DNA of 7,478 nt from the NCBI GenBank assembly GCA_031264825.1, contig JAISDL010000058.1:1-7478 (forward strand), in the 5' to 3' direction. Below, in pieces: positions 5,605 through 7,478 of this stretch. The notes under the pieces are model-generated. The model ran no database searches. It had not been told where the DNA came from and was given only the letters and a program-made list of their open reading frames with translations. The translations under genes and the position numbers were made by a program. Origin of the DNA: Accumulibacter sp. GTDB lineage: Bacteria > Pseudomonadota > Gammaproteobacteria > Burkholderiales > Rhodocyclaceae. Every line of letters starts with the position of its first letter. Within the stretch, counting starts at the first letter, position 1.

Positions 5605-6459
5605 TCACGAGGCGTGCTGGCGGAGCAAACCGCGCAGCGTACTCTGGATGTCGGCGGGCAGGAGAAGGATTTTCGCGTTATCCGACTCGGCGAGCCGAGT
5701 CATGCCCGCGATATACTTTTCACCGAGGAGGTAATACGCCGGAACGTCGTTCGTTCCGAGCGCCCCCGCGACCTTTGTTATCGCTTGCGAAGACGCTTCG
5801 GCGAGCGTGATCTGCGCCTCCGCGTCGCGTTTGGCGGATTCCAGGCGCGCTTCGGCGGTCAGGATCATCGACTGTTTTTCACCCTCGGCGCGCGTGACCA
5901 TCGCCTTCCTTTCGCGTTCGGCGGCCGCCTGCAATTCCATCGCGCGCTGCATCGACGACGACGGCTTGATGTCCTGGATTTCGACGGATTTGACGGTCAG
6001 CCCCCAATCCATCGCCTCGTCCGCGACGCTCGCCTTCAAGCGCATCTTGATCGTCTCGCGCTTCGACAAGGCGTGGTCGAGTTCCATTTCGCCGACGATC
6101 GAACGCAGCGTCGTCATGATCATGTTGCGTATCGCCTCGATGTAATTTTCGACGCCGTAGACCGCCTTCACCGAATCGGTGACCTTGATGAACGCGATCG
6201 CGTTGACGAGGATCAGGGCGTTATCGTGCGTGATGACTTCCTGTTCCTGGATGTCGAGGATGATGTCCTTCGTCGTGACCTTGTAGCTGACGCTGTCGAT
6301 GTAGGGAATGATGAAACGCAGACCCGGCGTCAGCGTTTCGCGGTACTTTCCGAGGCGCTGGACGACCCATTCTTCGCCTTGCGGGATGATGTTGACGCCC
6401 ATGGCGATCGTCGTCAGGACGAAAACGAAAATAACTACCGATGTGACGACCCCAGTCAT
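5605..6459 (-). CDS. qmcA: SPFH/Band 7 (stomatin-prohibitin) membrane protein, QmcA-like
   Basis: SPFH proteins assemble into large membrane-anchored oligomers that organise lipid microdomains and assist membrane protein quality control; E. coli QmcA associates with FtsH-HflKC. From the ATG at 6459 the product has 284 residues (E. coli QmcA has 305). It has an N-terminal membrane segment (4-22, VVTSVVIFVFVLTTIAMGV), then the SPFH domain opening with IPQGEEWVVQRLGKY (25-39) and TPGLRFIIPYIDSV (44-57). A DWGLTVKSVEIQDI core (151-164) follows, and then a long charged alanine-rich coiled coil (about 172-230, AERERKAMVTRAEGEKQS). The start is supported by GGGAG 6 nt ahead. An upstream in-frame TTG at 6507 would overlap the preceding gene and is less likely. 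The NfeD-like gene lies 34 nt upstream, the usual partnership for this family. Subfamily naming (QmcA versus paraslipin) is by eye. Confidence 0.93.
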   Translation of the reverse strand: MTGVVTSVVIFVFVLTTIAMGVNIIPQGEEWVVQRLGKYRETLTPGLRFIIPYIDSVSYKVTTKDIILDIQEQEVITHDNALILVNAIAFIKVTDSVKAVYGVENYIEAIRNMIMTTLRSIVGEMELDHALSKRETIKMRLKASVADEAMDWGLTVKSVEIQDIKPSSSMQRAMELQAAAERERKAMVTRAEGEKQSMILTAEARLESAKRDAEAQITLAEASSQAITKVAGALGTNDVPAYYLLGEKYIAGMTRLAESDNAKILLLPADIQSTLRGLLRQHAS

Positions 6460-6493
6460 GCGTATCTCCCTTGGAGGATTGTTCGGCGGCGCG

Positions 6494-6955
6494 TCAGGCT
6501 TTCGCAACCTTGATGAAATTGCCTTCGACGGCGACGATCCGCACGCGCGTGCCGGTCTCGATGTCCTCGTCGGCGTAGCATTCCCAGACCTCGGCGCCGA
6601 GGACGGGCTTCTGGAAACGCACGTGACCGCGCGTATCGACGGTCAGATTCTGCGTCAGGAGGCCGACTTCGCCGGTGACGTGCGCCGTCGACGAGCCGAC
6701 GTTAGAAACGGTGCGGTTCTTGAAATAGCGGAACCAGAAAACCGTGAAGCCCAGAGAAAACGCGGCCCACAGCAACAACTGGACGGTGAGCGACAAACCC
6801 GGCGCGACCAAGAGGACGAGGCCGAGCAGGACCGCGCCGACGCCGAACCAGAGGATGAAGAAAGAGGGCAGGAAGAGTTCGAACAGGGTCAGGCACAGGC
6901 CCAGAACCATCCAGTGCCACCATTGCGGTGGCAGTCCGAACGCTGCGTCAGACAT
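6494..6955 (-). CDS. NfeD/YbbJ-like membrane protein, partner of the SPFH protein
   Basis: Short NfeD proteins pair with SPFH proteins, and many bacteria encode the two together (ybbJ with qmcA in E. coli). The 153-residue product has hydrophobic segments at about 15-37 (WMVLGLCLTLFELFLPSF), 38-52 (GVGAVLLGLVLLVA) and 56-77 (LTVQLLLWAAFSLGFTVFW). A soluble beta-rich domain from about 92 to 152 follows, the OB-fold typical of NfeD C-termini: GEVGLLTQNLTVDTRGHV, then AEVWECYADEDIETGTRVRI and GNFIKV. It lacks the ClpP-like protease domain of long NfeD proteins. The start at 6955 has GGGAAGG 4 nt ahead. It is the first gene of the minus-strand cluster, so the promoter for this unit should lie just to its right. 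It probably modulates assembly or localisation of the SPFH scaffold; the exact role is not established. Confidence 0.9.
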   Translation of the reverse strand: MSDAAFGLPPQWWHWMVLGLCLTLFELFLPSFFILWFGVGAVLLGLVLLVAPGLSLTVQLLLWAAFSLGFTVFWFRYFKNRTVSNVGSSTAHVTGEVGLLTQNLTVDTRGHVRFQKPVLGAEVWECYADEDIETGTRVRIVAVEGNFIKVAKA

Positions 6956-6994
6956 AAAGCCTTCCCATTCTTTCTCGACCTCCCTGGATTTTGA

Positions 6995-7023
6995 AAACCA
7001 AAACCGCGCTAAGCGTTCGTCAA
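6995..7023 (-). promoter_or_regulatory. Weak candidate promoter for the nfeD-qmcA cluster
   Basis: On the minus strand TTGACG (7023-7018) is a good -35 match. Seventeen nt further on, TGGTTT (7000-6995) is only a poor -10 match. The position, about 40-70 nt before the nfeD-like start, is right for a promoter. The -10 weakness means an activator, another sigma factor or a different site is possible. Confidence 0.25.
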
Positions 7024-7057
7024 AAAGTAAAACCCACCTTTTTGCCGGGTTGGTTAG

Positions 7058-7089
7058 GGTTTGAAGGTGGGCAAGCCCACCTTCAAACC
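7058..7089. repeat. Perfect 15-bp inverted repeat with alternative partner
   Basis: GGTTTGAAGGTGGGC (7058-7072) is followed after two bases by its exact reverse complement (7075-7089); in RNA the likely form is a 14-bp stem with a CAAG loop. No T-tract follows on either strand, so it is not a standard terminator. A second CCCACCTT (7033-7040) could pair with the left arm instead of the copy in the right arm (7076-7083), so two exclusive folds exist. It may be a dispersed palindromic repeat. It lies about 100 nt upstream of the nfeD-like gene. Confidence 0.85.
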
Positions 7090-7320
7090 ATGTAAAAACA
7101 ACACAAAACCAGTCCCGGCTTGGGGTTCTCTTGCTTCTCTTGCTTTTCCTTCCAAAAAAGGCGGTATCTTTTGACGGCTCCTAATTTTAGCCCCCTTGCC
7201 GACGCGATGCGCGTGGGCCGGGAAATTTTTTTGCATCAGATAAAAACCGATCGGGGTTTCAACGATCTTTCTCCGGTGGCGAAGCCGCCGCTAGCCGCTT
7301 TTTCATGCCGCCCCGCGATC

Positions 7321-7393
7321 GTTGGGCTTCACATTCGTTCAGCCCAACCTATACCGTTTCCGCTCCGTTCTCGGCGGTATAGGTTAGTGTGAA
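7321..7393. repeat. Compound palindrome, probable dispersed REP-like repeat
   Basis: Three inverted pairs interlock. GTTGGGCT (7321-7328) pairs with AGCCCAAC (7341-7348) around 12 nt. AACCTATACCG (7346-7356) pairs with CGGTATAGGTT (7375-7385) around 18 nt. An outer TTCACA (7328-7333) pairs with TGTGAA (7388-7393). The first two stems share bases 7346-7348, so they cannot form fully together. The motif GTTGGGCT-loop-AGCCCAACCTA resembles a dispersed intergenic palindrome I recall from many Betaproteobacteria; that resemblance is from memory, not a search. Confidence 0.7.
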
Positions 7394-7478
7394 ACAACCC
7401 GGGATTTGGGCGCAAAAAATCATCGCCGACAATGACGCCGCGATGACTTACGCAAAGAGCAAATGCCTGTAACCCGCC

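Larger units (their letters stand above)
6956..7478. other. Gene-poor intergenic region rich in repeats
   Basis: No convincing gene is seen in these roughly 520 bases. Frames of 60-90 codons on both strands lack ribosome sites, domains and consistent codon bias. Visible content is a possible minus-strand promoter (6995-7023), a long hairpin (7058-7089), a 9-bp tandem duplication TTCTCTTGC (7126-7134, 7135-7143), a 7-bp hairpin CGGTGGC/GCCGCCG (7274-7280, 7284-7290) with TTTTT at 7299-7303, and a compound palindrome (7321-7393). Base composition is more mixed than in the genes, with AT-rich patches. The area may be an accumulation of dispersed repeats upstream of the nfeD-like gene. Confidence 0.6.

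Noticed and set aside
5614..6513. Plus-strand open frame of 299 codons opposite qmcA
   Set aside because: The product is a skewed Arg/Asp/Phe-rich sequence without domain signs, mirrored from the SPFH gene on the minus strand.
7054..7236. Minus-strand 60-codon frame in the right intergenic region
   Set aside because: No ribosome site before its ATG, it runs through the hairpin arms, and its composition is not gene-like. It is probably non-coding repeat sequence.
7389..7472. Plus-strand 27-codon frame starting at a GTG within the compound palindrome
   Set aside because: It is open to a TAA near the window edge, but too short, without a ribosome site and beginning inside a repeat. I cannot separate it from chance.
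1..7478. CRISPR arrays, tRNA or rRNA genes, riboswitches, insertion sequences
   Set aside because: No regularly spaced repeats, no cloverleaf or rRNA signature, no recognisable aptamer, and no transposase gene was seen on either strand.

Overview
The window looks like part of a GC-rich proteobacterial chromosome, most likely betaproteobacterial. That view rests on the ispD-ispF pair, on a small basic DNA-binding-like protein behind ispF that resembles conserved betaproteobacterial proteins I recall, and on a palindrome near the right end of a type common in Betaproteobacteria. It is inferred from family resemblance only; no search was run.

Left part, plus strand (1-2301). The window opens inside ispD, followed by ispF (4-nt ATGA overlap). 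These are two steps of the methylerythritol phosphate isoprenoid pathway. A ribbon-helix-helix-like gene overlaps the end of ispF by 13 nt, and a possible 52-codon frame overlaps its stop in turn. Next comes a type II toxin-antitoxin pair, hicA-hicB (again a 4-nt overlap). Its codon use is less GC-biased than that of the isoprenoid genes, and it has its own candidate promoter directly against the toxin start, so it looks like an acquired module.

Middle and right, minus strand (6955 down to 2376). Six genes run in one direction with gaps of 22-60 nt: an NfeD/YbbJ-like membrane protein, a QmcA-like SPFH protein, a small unrecognised membrane protein, a YqhD-like NADPH-dependent aldehyde reductase, a PanE-type ketopantoate reductase, and a trypsin-like serine protease without signal peptide or PDZ domain. 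The spacing suggests one transcription unit or two, with a possible internal promoter in the AT-rich gap before panE. NfeD and SPFH proteins are known partners in membrane microdomains. The two reductases both use NADPH. The protease has no obvious link to either. This unit converges on hicB across a short repeat-bearing gap (2302-2375).

Right end (6956-7478). About 520 bases carry no convincing gene. They hold a near-perfect 15-bp hairpin with an alternative pairing partner, a 9-bp tandem duplication, and a compound palindrome resembling dispersed proteobacterial intergenic repeats. The best candidates for something new are the chain of overlapping frames running from ispD into hicAB, the apparently leaderless hicA start, the possible coupled small frame between them, and the protease at the end of the membrane/reductase cluster.
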